Assembly (NCBI GenBank): GCA_964452645.1
Contig: CAYVMO010000014.1
Coordinates: 1-64,000, forward strand
Reading direction: 5' to 3'
Length of the DNA stretch: 64,000 nt
From: CAYXTW01 sp964452645
Lineage (GTDB): Bacteria > Zixibacteria > MSB-5A5 > GN15 > PGXB01
Position numbers and translations under genes: made by a program. Under the pieces are notes generated by a model. That model saw only the letters and a program-made list of their open reading frames with translations. It ran no database searches and was not told the DNA's origin. This document shows positions 26,701-34,556 of the stretch, one piece after another; the first letter of the stretch is position 1; every line of letters starts with the position of its first letter.

Positions 26701-27253
26701 TATGCGGACGGCAGTCGAAAGCATCAGCATCGACACAGGCGGGATCCAGGACAGTATCAACATATACTCCGATAAAATCCTGCTCTGAAACAGCATTCAA
26801 ATCTTCGGGATTTAATATCGATCTTGAAATTATACTTCCTTCAGGATATGGGGCCGGCCACATCTCCAGGACTAGCGTCCAGCCGTCGGCGCCGACCGAA
26901 ACCAGCGTATCCTGGCCGACAATTGCGCCGATCCATAGTGCTCCGGCAAACAAATAGTTATTTTGACCCGGATATGGATATATACAGGACGGCGTACTTC
27001 CGGGTAAGGGAACACCGATGTTATTAAGAAAACCTGTGCCCCAAAGGCCCATATTTGCTATTGTAAACCCCATTTTATTAATATCATGAACGGCGTATTC
27101 GACATTTTCGCGGCATTCGCCGCTTGATTTGTGTAAGTCCTCTTTTATGATATTTGTCTCGTATCTGCTTCTCGCCTGGGACACTCCCGATATTATCGAG
27201 ATAATAAAAATGGCCAGATATGACCGACAAATAATTCTTTTGTAAAACCTCAT
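23786..27253 (-). CDS. Large exported protein: FnIII-like, dockerin-like, cohesin-like and C-terminal sorting domains
   Basis: An 1155-residue exported protein with a signal peptide (residues 1-28, ending SQARS). The N-terminal ~520 residues have no family I can name. A fibronectin-III-like region (about 530-740) and a Cna-B/carboxypeptidase-regulatory-like domain (about 745-800) follow. Next is a dockerin-like pair of Ca-binding repeats (VSVADIVKIRRHL; GDVNCSGDVSVADIVKMRRY). A cohesin-like beta domain (VPLRIEKNTEIAGFEFHISY...VNFV) comes after. The last ~85 residues are a sorting domain of the T9SS/Por-tail type (EQNRPNPFNSTTAIV...VWDGRNSGGN...GIYLYRV...KKMVLLK). Cohesin and dockerin on one chain is unusual and suggests intramolecular or self-assembling contacts. 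It is probably cell-surface or secreted. Confidence 0.85.
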   Translation of the reverse strand: MRFYKRIICRSYLAIFIISIISGVSQARSRYETNIIKEDLHKSSGECRENVEYAVHDINKMGFTIANMGLWGTGFLNNIGVPLPGSTPSCIYPYPGQNNYLFAGALWIGAIVGQDTLVSVGADGWTLVLEMWPAPYPEGSIISRSILNPEDLNAVSEQDFIGVYVDTVLDPACVDADAFDCRPHIPLNLRITQRSYAWSYPYAEDFIIFDYTVENIGPYALEDVYMGVYVDGDVGRWDLWDDAQDDITGFRSTVPSFYGCPGEDWLDTINIAWIADNDGKRNTGDLPPCPDALTLTAVTGLRILATPSDSLQLSYNWWISNSNASQDWGPRLAGTPEDPFRDFGTGGLGTPMGDKNKHYIMQHNELDYDQLYTGLDHTGEGWLPAPSVGPDLAGGFDTRYLLSFGPFDINPGEQLPITMAYVAGENFHTDCDAFENLFDPQNPDLFYDYLNFNDLGKNSVWASWIYDNPGVDTDGDGYKGPYRICVYDSLLICDTIPPDSIICHWDYTVSDTVFTAGDGIPDFRGAAPPPGPDIRLEPLQAGIRVRWNGYNSETTRDMFSALFDFEGYRLYLSQDSSDPADYVRLASYDREDYYRYWWNGAYWEIITAPFTPENILALYGIVNPLDYTSSSPYFYIDSIFYFSPVDLNNSDLTDTTVIFKRFPDEPYPVTLNIDSAQTFFPEILVFEGESVYFKYFEYEYDIRNLLPGYSYCVSVTAFDYGSYVSEISELESSVTQKAQCAFPLGGYELSGNLVYYDMVKAVPGVTVNLTDDTTAENISDIGGHYIFTNLQPGSYMITPSRDADDIGVSVADIVKIRRHLAMLEPFDSPYKLIAGDVNCSGDVSVADIVKMRRYIVHLENLPCGNWMFVDSSFAIDTTNWTSAPQYISAEITNFDIADSSFIAVRLGDVNNTWNSVEIPAARPSSAGAKSVILDNVYTQPGDTVVVPLRIEKNTEIAGFEFHISYNTELVNFVKANSGLADMTVCNFDNNIHIVWEDINRIITTEDDKPVITMYFEVPYSFEDESPILITHAEVVDAAGNPYQIEIKSGSIIKSDATNEGIDIPKEFSLEQNRPNPFNSTTAIVLALPEASAYELEVYNIAGQLVRYYSGRAEAGVVRVVWDGRNSGGNAVASGIYLYRVRAGSFSVTKKMVLLK

Positions 27254-27330
27254 CGTGGTCCTCCCTTAAAATGCGGGTGACAATTTTTAATTATTTTTGC
27301 CCACTGAGGGGATTGACCCATCTTTCTAAA

Positions 27331-27358
27331 CAAAAACGGTCGAAAATAAATACCGTTT
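27331..27358 (-). terminator. Candidate intrinsic terminator after the beta-helix gene
   Basis: On the minus strand AAACGGT and ACCGTTT pair around an 11-nt loop and are followed by TTTTGTTT. It lies directly after the stop at 27364, in the 110-bp gap before the 23786-27253 gene. Confidence 0.5.
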
Positions 27359-27363
27359 AACAT

Positions 27364-29574
27364 TTATTTTAATAGCAACATTTTTCTGGTTTCAATAAAC
27401 CCCCCGGTTTTTAATCGATACAGATAAACGCCCGTAGCCACCGGCATTCCGTTTTCATCCGTTCCGTCCCATATTGCCGAATGGTCGCCGCCGTCCTTCA
27501 TCCCGTCGGCAATAGTCTTGACCCTGCGACCGAGGAGATTATAAACAGAAATATCCACATGGGTACGACTCGGAATAGAAAAATGTATAATTGTGGTGGG
27601 ATTAAACGGATTCGGGTAGTTTTGTGAAAGCTCGTATCTGTCCGGAGACAGTGCCTCGTTTTCGTCGACATAAGTAAAGTCGAAATATAAATCAAATGCT
27701 CCCATGAGAACATTACAACTATTGTTGGCCGGGGCGCAGGGAGAGCTTTCGTGAATGAAGAAATCGCCGCTATCCGGATTACGAAATAGCGGATCGGCGT
27801 CAATATTTCCCGCACCGGGCCAGCCGTCTCCTATATCACTGCAGGATATAAGCGGCGAATCCGGATAGCTGAAAATCTCATCGGTCACACCGGCACTGTC
27901 ATTCCAGAAAATCGAATTTGTTATGACCGGGATCGAATTCTCGCACAACATCCCCCCGGCAAAATGACGAGCCCGATTTTTTGATATTGTACAATTTGTT
28001 ATAACAGGATCGGAATAATTCAGATAAATTCCCCCTCCATGCATTTGAGCCGTATTTTCAATAATTGCGCTATGGGTAATTGTCGGACTTGAAAAATTGC
28101 AATTTATACCGCCACCATATTGTGCGGATCCATTTCTTATTGTGAAACCTGTAATAGCCGCCACACCGCAGCAACCTTCATATGATATTACCGGTCCGGC
28201 GGAATCTCCATCGATAATCGTACTCCGTATATCTGCCGAGTTGCCGGAGAAAACATAATTTGATGCCAGAAATAGATTATTATACCCTATAACTAAATTT
28301 TCATAATAGACTCCCGTATCGACAATAACCGAGTCAAGTGAAACGGCAGCATTTATGGCATGCTGTATCGTTCCGAAGGGATTTGCAGATGAACCGTCAC
28401 CCGTATTATCATTCCCCTGCGTACTGACATACCAGGCTCTCCCGTAATCGCAGTACGGGCGATAGGCGTAATATCGTCCCATATCGGAACGGGTACTGTC
28501 CGGGTCCGGAATAGCCGGATCCCCCATATCGATGCATGGCGATTGTGCACAAAGATTATAGTTCTCCGCTAAAGGGTAAATAAATAATGGATCGACGTCG
28601 ATATTTCCCGATCCCGGCCAGCCTCCGGCTATGTTACAATAATATATTTTATCTACGGTACCAAATAGCTGGGAACCGTACAGCGCCGTATTATCACGAA
28701 TTATGGAATTTCTTATATTCGGATTGCTGCATATCAGACCGATGCCGCCGCCGTAATAACCGGCGTCATTAACAACAATGGTGTTATTGATAAACGAAAT
28801 ATGCGAATAGTAACAATACAGGCCGCCGCCCCCGTAAAAGGCAGTATTACCAATAAATTCATTATTGTGAATATTTGCATTCGAGAAGTCACGGCAACAT
28901 ATCGCTCCGCCGTAAGCTGCATAATTATTTTTGAAAATATTATTTATAATATCGGGATATGAACTGTCGCCGCAATAAATGCCGCCGCCGAAATAATTGC
29001 CGGTATTGTCAATAATTATGTTATCGCTTACGGTCGGAGAGGAATTTAAGATAAATATGCCACCGCCGGAATCGGCCGCACCGTTCCTTAGAGTAAATCC
29101 GGTAATCGTCGCAACACTGTTTTCACCCTGTTCAAATGTAATGATTGAACCGGAAGAGTTGCCGTCTATAATGGTAGAGAGAACATACAATGTATCGCCG
29201 GTAATTGGAGCCAGTGAAGATACGATAACATTGTGGCCATTAAAATATATATTTTCAAGATACACACCCGGGTGTACTATGACAGTATCCTCGTCAGCGG
29301 CGATATCTATGGCATGCTGGGCGGTCGCAAAAGGATTGGCTTCGGTTCCATCGCCGGTTTCATCATTTCCTGTGGTCATCACATGTAAAATAGATGCCTT
29401 CTGCAGACAAACGAACCGGACTGAAAAATCGTCCTCCATGGTATTGTCGGAAGAAGCTAAATCGGCCTGATCACGATCGTCTATCGTAATAATCAATTCG
29501 GGCATTATATAATTTGCTTCGGCTGCTGCGAAAGGCAACAATGCACAAATACAAATCGATATTAGCCTTTTCAT
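27364..29574 (-). CDS. Exported right-handed parallel beta-helix protein with sorting domain
   Basis: A 736-residue exported protein with a signal peptide (residues 1-20, ending AAAEA). Two homologous modules each begin with the 'GND.TGDG..ANPF.T.QHAI' signature and continue as a parallel beta-helix (repeated GGGIYC-, GGAICC- and GGGLYCYY-type turns with N.IIDN ladders), as in the DUF1565/pectate-lyase-fold superfamily. The last ~85 residues form a T9SS-type sorting domain (QNYPNPFNPTTIIHFSIP...GVYLYRLKTGGF...RKMLLLK). No catalytic residues can be assigned. Such proteins usually bind or cleave polysaccharide or serve as surface adhesins. The head of the TSP3 protein at 56653 uses the same module. 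Confidence 0.88.
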   Translation of the reverse strand: MKRLISICICALLPFAAAEANYIMPELIITIDDRDQADLASSDNTMEDDFSVRFVCLQKASILHVMTTGNDETGDGTEANPFATAQHAIDIAADEDTVIVHPGVYLENIYFNGHNVIVSSLAPITGDTLYVLSTIIDGNSSGSIITFEQGENSVATITGFTLRNGAADSGGGIFILNSSPTVSDNIIIDNTGNYFGGGIYCGDSSYPDIINNIFKNNYAAYGGAICCRDFSNANIHNNEFIGNTAFYGGGGLYCYYSHISFINNTIVVNDAGYYGGGIGLICSNPNIRNSIIRDNTALYGSQLFGTVDKIYYCNIAGGWPGSGNIDVDPLFIYPLAENYNLCAQSPCIDMGDPAIPDPDSTRSDMGRYYAYRPYCDYGRAWYVSTQGNDNTGDGSSANPFGTIQHAINAAVSLDSVIVDTGVYYENLVIGYNNLFLASNYVFSGNSADIRSTIIDGDSAGPVISYEGCCGVAAITGFTIRNGSAQYGGGINCNFSSPTITHSAIIENTAQMHGGGIYLNYSDPVITNCTISKNRARHFAGGMLCENSIPVITNSIFWNDSAGVTDEIFSYPDSPLISCSDIGDGWPGAGNIDADPLFRNPDSGDFFIHESSPCAPANNSCNVLMGAFDLYFDFTYVDENEALSPDRYELSQNYPNPFNPTTIIHFSIPSRTHVDISVYNLLGRRVKTIADGMKDGGDHSAIWDGTDENGMPVATGVYLYRLKTGGFIETRKMLLLK

Positions 29575-29751
29575 AGCATCCTCCTTTTTTGAACTGAGGA
29601 CGTAAACCCCGATAATATGTTTAATTTTTAAACCGGATTAAACTGAATAATCCCATCCTGGTTATGTTAATTCATTGGTAAAATAATCATTTTCCCCGGC
29701 AAAGTCAAGGCGAAAATATAAGCAAAATACATATATGATATTATACCGACT

Positions 29752-30200
29752 ATGATTCTAATTGTCTATAAAGGTGATAAATCCCATAAGCGAACGGCAG
29801 AATATTCTGAGCTTATCGGCGAACTCAACGGTCTGCCCGAAAGGCCGCTTCTCAAATGCATTTACACGATCCGCGCCTTTGTGCTTTTCGCGAAATTTTC
29901 ATAAATCGCTGCAATTTGTTCACCGAGAATCTTATATTATTCCGACGATTCATATTTTGAGAATTTCCTGATGGAAGGAATCAGCGAGCCTATATCGTGA
30001 ATATCGAGGATTTCTTATGAAGGTTGCGATTGTATATAATACCGACAGTAAAGGAGTAATAAACCTTTTCGGAATACCGAATCAGGAAAGGATCGGGATT
30101 TTTTAATGGCAATTACTTGATGGCTTTTGAACATGCGGATATGACGTATCCCTATTATCTCCGTCCCAACGCCGTTAATCCGATCGGGGAGATTTGGTAA
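29752..30200 (+). pseudogene. Decayed coding remnants, including a D-Ala-D-Ala-ligase-like N-terminus
   Basis: The 600-bp gap 29575-30174 holds three short protein-like stretches on the plus strand. At 29752 a 50-codon frame begins MILIVYKGDKSHKRTAEYSE and is not recognised. At 30017 a 29-codon frame begins MKVAIVYNTDSKGVINLFGI, which resembles the first strand of D-Ala-D-Ala ligase-like ATP-grasp enzymes, and stops at TAA 30104. About 30108-30200, in another frame, reads GNYLMAFEHADMTYPYYLRP and stops at TAA 30200, overlapping the DUF502 gene end. The pattern fits one or two genes broken by deletions and frameshifts. The identification is tentative. Confidence 0.4.
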
Positions 30201-30840
30201 AACCTTTTGAGAAGTTGACGGTTTCGGGTCCCAGAGTAGCACCTGAGACTATAAAAGATACCGCATCGTTAACCGACCAATCTGTCAGAGTGATATTTTC
30301 TTCAGGCAAAATTTCGAGAAAACCGGAAGTGGGATTCGGTGTCGTGGGAACATAGACGGCAGCAAGTCTTGCACCGGTATCTTTGTCAGTGACAAAACGC
30401 ATCAGAAGCCCGACCGTTTTCATCTCCGGTGACGGGTAATTGATTAAAACAACACGAGTCGATTCGTCGGGGGACCTTTGAAAAGAGTCGATCAGCTTTT
30501 TTGACCCTCCGTAGATAGATTTAACCAGCGGAATCTTTTTTATTAAATTTTCAAAAAACCTGATCAGTTTCCGCCCGAATACTTTGGTGGCCAGCCACCC
30601 CAGAAAGATTAAGAATCCCAGGACGACGCAGATAGCGACAAGATCGAGGACAAACGGCTTTACTACCCAGTTCGCGATTTCCGGCGAAATCGGTTCAATA
30701 ATATGTACCAGTCGGACGGCGGCCGCTTGACCGGAATCGACGACCAATTTGAAAATAAAACTAATTACCAGCCACGTTATCCAAATCGGTATTGCTGTCA
30801 GTAAACCGGCGACCAAATATTTTTTGATAAATGACCACAT
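30175..30840 (-). CDS. DUF502 family membrane protein
   Basis: A 221-residue protein with two N-terminal transmembrane segments (AGLLTAIPIWITWLVISFIF; LDLVAICVVLGFLIFLGWLA) followed by a soluble domain. The sequence KIPLVKSIYGGSKKLIDSF and the YVPTTPNPTSGFLEI signature are diagnostic of DUF502. The family is widespread and uncharacterised. It stands alone: the neighbour at 30924 is 83 bp upstream on the same strand, and the 3' end overlaps decayed sequence on the other strand. Confidence 0.9.
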   Translation of the reverse strand: MWSFIKKYLVAGLLTAIPIWITWLVISFIFKLVVDSGQAAAVRLVHIIEPISPEIANWVVKPFVLDLVAICVVLGFLIFLGWLATKVFGRKLIRFFENLIKKIPLVKSIYGGSKKLIDSFQRSPDESTRVVLINYPSPEMKTVGLLMRFVTDKDTGARLAAVYVPTTPNPTSGFLEILPEENITLTDWSVNDAVSFIVSGATLGPETVNFSKGFTKSPRSD

Positions 30841-30923
30841 AATTTTCCAATTTCATCCACCTTACTCCATATTAGCTGTACTTCGATGATATGGCAACAA
30901 TAAACATCGATTATATCGAGACG

Positions 30924-32027
30924 TTATTTCCCGACCAGAATCAGGCAGCGATAGACTTCTTTTCCATATCGACTCATCCGCAGGAATTCCGATTTTTCGA
31001 TACGAAGATGTCGCGCCCGCGATTTATTTCTTCTATAAGAGGCCAGGTCCGGATCGTGAATATATACATTGTCCTCATCGAATCCGGTAACGATCACCCA
31101 ATGCGGAACTCTGTCTCCGGTCAATCGATAAGTACTTATCATGACTATCGGTATTAATCCGCGATGAATCGCCGAGACTATTTCATCGATACCATATTCA
31201 TAGGTCGCGCTGCTTACTCCGGCCCGACGCGCGTTCCGTTTCATATCATTGTGAAGAACTCTCATAATCTCACGCTTCTGCTGGCTGCGCACGGACTTCA
31301 ACATCGGCGTGGTTTCCATCGACATAATCAAATGACAACTCAAACCGCGTCGAACCGCCGAAAAAGAAAGTCCATAGCCGTCCGTCCCGCCATAACCCGA
31401 GGCCATGAATATCAAAGTCGCTTCTTTCCAGAGAGTCATCTCGAGAGCGCGAGTAAGCTCAATTTGCGGTATAAAATATTTCAAGGCCATCATCATACAG
31501 GCGGGCCCGCAGGTAAAATCGAGCGTCTGCGCACGATACGGTATATTTAAACGGAGCTTTGATGGTACCGCCAGATGAAGTTCTTTTGACATCTTGAAAC
31601 CGGATGAGCCCGGCCCATAATAATCGGGCAGGTTCCGGGTAACAATATACCCGTTTTTTTCGTAAAAGCGCAAGGCACGTTTATTTTCCTGAAATACTTC
31701 CAGTGTGATAATATGACAACCCCGCCGGGCCGCTTCAAGTTCGCATTCGTTCAAAAGGCGGTTGCCGTACCCCCGGCCCTGAAACGACGGATCAACCGCG
31801 ATATTGTATAATCTCGCACCCTGATGAGATTTACGCCAGAGAACACAGGCTGATCCGGCCAATGCCGGTCCGCCCTCGAGGATAAACGTCGTCGCTCGGG
31901 ACCTGGTCAGTAAATAATCGATTTGATCCCGCGTAAAACGATCGCTGTCAAAGGCCAATTCCTCCAGACTGGTCAATGCCGATAAATCTTTTTCGGACGC
32001 CAGACGAATATGGACTTTATGACTCAT
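30924..32027 (-). CDS. GNAT acetyltransferase fused to C39-like peptidase
   Basis: A 367-residue two-domain protein. The start is ATG 32027 (MSHKVHIRLASEKD) with GAGG upstream, overlapping the RimK-like gene by 11 bp. Residues 1-150 are a RimI-like GNAT domain (ALAGSACVLWRK, then VDPSFQGRGYGNRLLNECE, the acetyl-CoA pyrophosphate loop, and LEVFQENKRALRFYEKNGY). Residues about 165-367 are a C39/papain-like peptidase domain with the nucleophile in DFTCGPACMMMAL and the His/Asp region PHWVIVTGFDEDNVYIHDPD. This fusion is known to travel with RLAN and RimK-type ATP-grasp genes, exactly as here. The likely job is processing or acylating a peptide or amide product made by the ligase. Substrate unknown. 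Confidence 0.9.
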   Translation of the reverse strand: MSHKVHIRLASEKDLSALTSLEELAFDSDRFTRDQIDYLLTRSRATTFILEGGPALAGSACVLWRKSHQGARLYNIAVDPSFQGRGYGNRLLNECELEAARRGCHIITLEVFQENKRALRFYEKNGYIVTRNLPDYYGPGSSGFKMSKELHLAVPSKLRLNIPYRAQTLDFTCGPACMMMALKYFIPQIELTRALEMTLWKEATLIFMASGYGGTDGYGLSFSAVRRGLSCHLIMSMETTPMLKSVRSQQKREIMRVLHNDMKRNARRAGVSSATYEYGIDEIVSAIHRGLIPIVMISTYRLTGDRVPHWVIVTGFDEDNVYIHDPDLASYRRNKSRARHLRIEKSEFLRMSRYGKEVYRCLILVGK

Positions 32028-32913
32028 TTTTGCCTCGGGAAGGTAACAGGAATTCGGCAAGACGTTCATACAGGTCACCGTTTATTTGATCTTCATCGCC
32101 GGCATTAATGGAAGGATTATCGTTGACTTCGATGACGATGAAGCGATTATTTATCTGCTTCAGATCGACCCCATATAAACCTCCGCCGATTGCATCGGCC
32201 GCCCTGACGGCCGTATCGAGTAATCCTTTTGGTGCTTCGCTGAGTGCCACTGCCTTTACCTGACCATAAATCGCCCGGCCCTCTGGTGTGTAGCTTAGAA
32301 TTTTCCAGAGTCTTTTCGGGATTATGTACTGACAGACATAAAGCGGCTTGCCGCCCAACACGCCCACGCGCCAGTCGAAGGACGATTTTACGAACCGCTG
32401 GGCGATAATCCGGTCTGCGCGACGAAGAAATCTCTTGGCCACTTTCAGTGTTTCTTCCGGCGTCGAAGTGCGTTCGACATACATGGAAAAGCTGCTGTTG
32501 GGTGCTTTTAAGACTACCGGAACGCCAAGTTCATGCAGTAGTTGCTTGGCCCAATCCGACGTAACTTCGGAACGGTCTACAATCCGCGTCTCAGGTATCG
32601 GAATATCCGCCTTTATCAAATGCCGATACATATTGACTTTATCACAGCAAATCATGATCGATTCCGGGTCATCAATAACACGTATCCCGTGCATTTCCGC
32701 CGTCCGCGCGGCGACATAAGCCGAATTCATCGGGTCGGTCAGGGCGCGAATGTATATGGCGTCATATTGAGGTATTTTGTACATATCGGGCCGAAAGATA
32801 AAATCAACCCGATCTCCCATCTTTCGGGCCACCTGACTTAATCGCATCAGAGCATTCATTTCGTCCGAACTTGATATCGTATAACGCTCGACGTATATGC
32901 CTAATTGTCCCAT
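32017..32913 (-). CDS. RimK-like ATP-grasp amide ligase
   Basis: A 298-residue ATP-grasp protein. The N-terminal ~90 residues form the preATP-grasp region (YDAIYIRALTDPMNSAYVAA). ATP-binding elements follow (GVPVVLKAPNSSFSMYVERT; IIAQRFVKSSFDWRVGVLGG). The Mg-binding C-terminal motif is FIVIEVNDNPSINAGDED. RimK-type enzymes join a carboxylate to an amine through an acylphosphate. It overlaps the RLAN gene upstream (13 bp) and the GNAT-C39 gene downstream (11 bp), so the three are co-translated. In many proteobacteria the RLAN and ATP-grasp domains are fused; here they are separate proteins. Confidence 0.92.
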   Translation of the reverse strand: MGQLGIYVERYTISSSDEMNALMRLSQVARKMGDRVDFIFRPDMYKIPQYDAIYIRALTDPMNSAYVAARTAEMHGIRVIDDPESIMICCDKVNMYRHLIKADIPIPETRIVDRSEVTSDWAKQLLHELGVPVVLKAPNSSFSMYVERTSTPEETLKVAKRFLRRADRIIAQRFVKSSFDWRVGVLGGKPLYVCQYIIPKRLWKILSYTPEGRAIYGQVKAVALSEAPKGLLDTAVRAADAIGGGLYGVDLKQINNRFIVIEVNDNPSINAGDEDQINGDLYERLAEFLLPSRGKNES

Positions 32914-33551
32914 TGGATTTTTTCCTCGAGATAATGCATTTCGCGAATGTTAAGATTTTCAAGCGGCAAAGGCGATATGTCACTGAGCAGGAATTGATCA
33001 TTTTCCGGGATTACAACTCGTACGCGAGCCAGAGGTATGCCAAACACCTCCCAGATTGTGTTTGATAAATCGCGGTATCCTGTATCGGGACACCAGCCGA
33101 GTATCGATCGAAAATAGTGGACATGGCTGCCCGGCGGTAAATCCTGGCAGCAAATGGCGTACGTGAAATTTCTTGTTAATGATCGAGCGATGTTTTTTGA
33201 ACGGTCCGCTTTCAGGACGACGCGACCTTTCAATATAAATGGATTAACTGGATCGACAATAACAGGCGGTTCAAAAAAACCATTGCTTATATAATATTCA
33301 GGAATCGGGATAGCGGCCAGACGGGCCTTTTCGAGAAAAAGAGGCGGAACATAAGCGTCGAGCATCTCCTTGCAGGTCGGGCGAATCGGCTCATTGATAT
33401 CTTCAAAATCCTGCGAGACATAGTAAGCCCGGCTGAGGTAATCATAATTTCCGGCCAGGTTGACCCGGCAATCACTACCGGGAAGGCGCCCGACAGATCG
33501 ACTTTCTTTTGCCCGCGTATACCAGCCGCATGATATTTTTTGATTCTTCAT
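32901..33551 (-). CDS. RLAN (RimK-like ATP-grasp N-terminal) domain protein
   Basis: A 216-residue protein resembling the RLAN domain usually found at the N-terminus of a RimK-type ligase: NLAGNYDYLSRAYYVSQDFE, then IRPTCKEMLDAY and a later VRVVIPENDQFLLSDISPLP region. No catalytic motif is evident; it probably binds the substrate or a partner of the ATP-grasp enzyme. It overlaps that gene by 13 bp. Known families of this kind were predicted by comparative genomics to make amino-acid-derived metabolites or peptide tags; no product is known to me. Confidence 0.78.
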   Translation of the reverse strand: MKNQKISCGWYTRAKESRSVGRLPGSDCRVNLAGNYDYLSRAYYVSQDFEDINEPIRPTCKEMLDAYVPPLFLEKARLAAIPIPEYYISNGFFEPPVIVDPVNPFILKGRVVLKADRSKNIARSLTRNFTYAICCQDLPPGSHVHYFRSILGWCPDTGYRDLSNTIWEVFGIPLARVRVVIPENDQFLLSDISPLPLENLNIREMHYLEEKIQWDN

Positions 33552-33639
33552 TTATTATCCTAAATTCCCCTTATCCATTCCGCAGATGCGATCGCGCCGC
33601 CATTTTTAGATCATTGTTCCGTTGGCACGGCTTTAATCC

Positions 33640-34242
33640 TTATTTACTCTTTCTGAACCAATAAAATGGCTGCAACAATCGCCTGTATTTTGGTCGGTGA
33701 AAGTGGACCGGCTGATAATCTTGAATCATCCGTACATCTTCCACCGTATAAAAAGCCTTCGGTCTGGTCTTTTTTACGATTCCAAGAATGTCCGGAAGTT
33801 CTTTCCTATTGACGACCGACAGAATTACCTCAACCGGTCCATTGATTCCGTCCGCGATCATGTGCGTTATTTTATATCTGCTTTCAATCAACCGTTCGAC
33901 AATACCATTTTCATCAAGTGGGACGATTATTCGAACCAGATATAAACCAAACGTGAGCCTTTTTTCAATTGTCATGCCCACGAATGTCCCGGAGGCAAAT
34001 CCGGCGCTATAGGCGACATAATGAATTATACCGTGCAGATTTTGGAGAACCTGACTGATGGCTATCAGCCAGATAAAGACTTCCATAAAACCCAGTAATG
34101 AAGAGATCGTGCGCAATCCCCGGCCGACCATTATGATTCTCAGCGTACCCATGGATACGTCGATAATTCTTGCAAAGAAAATCAATATCGGAACCAGAAA
34201 ACCGGGCACAAAAAATTTATCTAACAGTAAAACCGTTTCCAT
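33640..34242 (-). CDS. UPF0316 / DUF5698-DUF2179 membrane protein
   Basis: A 200-residue protein with three transmembrane segments in the first ~100 residues (VPILIFFARIIDVSMGTLRI; SSLLGFMEVFIWLIAISQVL; YVAYSAGFASGTFVG). A cytoplasmic DUF2179 domain follows (ADGINGPVEVILSVVNRKE...FYTVEDVRM). This is the usual UPF0316 architecture. DUF2179 domains may bind a small ligand. It lies between the zinc-ribbon gene and the RLAN operon on the same strand, with gaps of 76 and 88 bp, so it may be co-transcribed. No role can be assigned. Confidence 0.88.
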   Translation of the reverse strand: METVLLLDKFFVPGFLVPILIFFARIIDVSMGTLRIIMVGRGLRTISSLLGFMEVFIWLIAISQVLQNLHGIIHYVAYSAGFASGTFVGMTIEKRLTFGLYLVRIIVPLDENGIVERLIESRYKITHMIADGINGPVEVILSVVNRKELPDILGIVKKTRPKAFYTVEDVRMIQDYQPVHFHRPKYRRLLQPFYWFRKSK

Positions 34243-34318
34243 TTAGCTTGAGTCTTCCTTTTTGCAGATTAAACAGCGGGGATAGCATCCGCCTTTGCCG
34301 GTTCAGATTTAAATCGCT

Positions 34319-34507
34319 TTAATTATGCTCCTCCTGATAATGGCTGTCATGCGGATTTTGTGAATTCGGTTTTTTCCCTATCGGGATTTCGAAACTCTCG
34401 TCGCAGTCTTCACAGTAAATATAAACGTATTCATCATCATAATCCTCAAGTTGAATACTGCGGCTCCCGCACTGCGGGCATCTTTTGGGTTTTTTAGGCT
34501 CGTTCAT
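34319..34507 (-). CDS. Small zinc-ribbon protein
   Basis: A 62-residue protein with one clear zinc ribbon: RCPQCGSRSIQL, then YIYCEDCDESFEIP, i.e. CPxCG and CxxC. The start is taken at ATG 34507 (MNEPKKPKRC) because AGAGG lies 7 nt upstream; a TTG at 34525 would add six residues. It lies between the PLP decarboxylase and UPF0316 genes on the same strand. Small ribbons like this may bind nucleic acid or protein; the acidic YDDEYVYIYCEDCDE stretch argues against nucleic acid. Confidence 0.7.
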   Translation of the reverse strand: MNEPKKPKRCPQCGSRSIQLEDYDDEYVYIYCEDCDESFEIPIGKKPNSQNPHDSHYQEEHN

Positions 34508-34556
34508 AGGATTACCTCTTGCCAATAATGCGTAATGTTAATATCTTAATTAGATT

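Noticed and set aside
33600..33640. TTGGCACGG motif resembling a -24 element
   Set aside because: No GC at the required distance for a -12 element.
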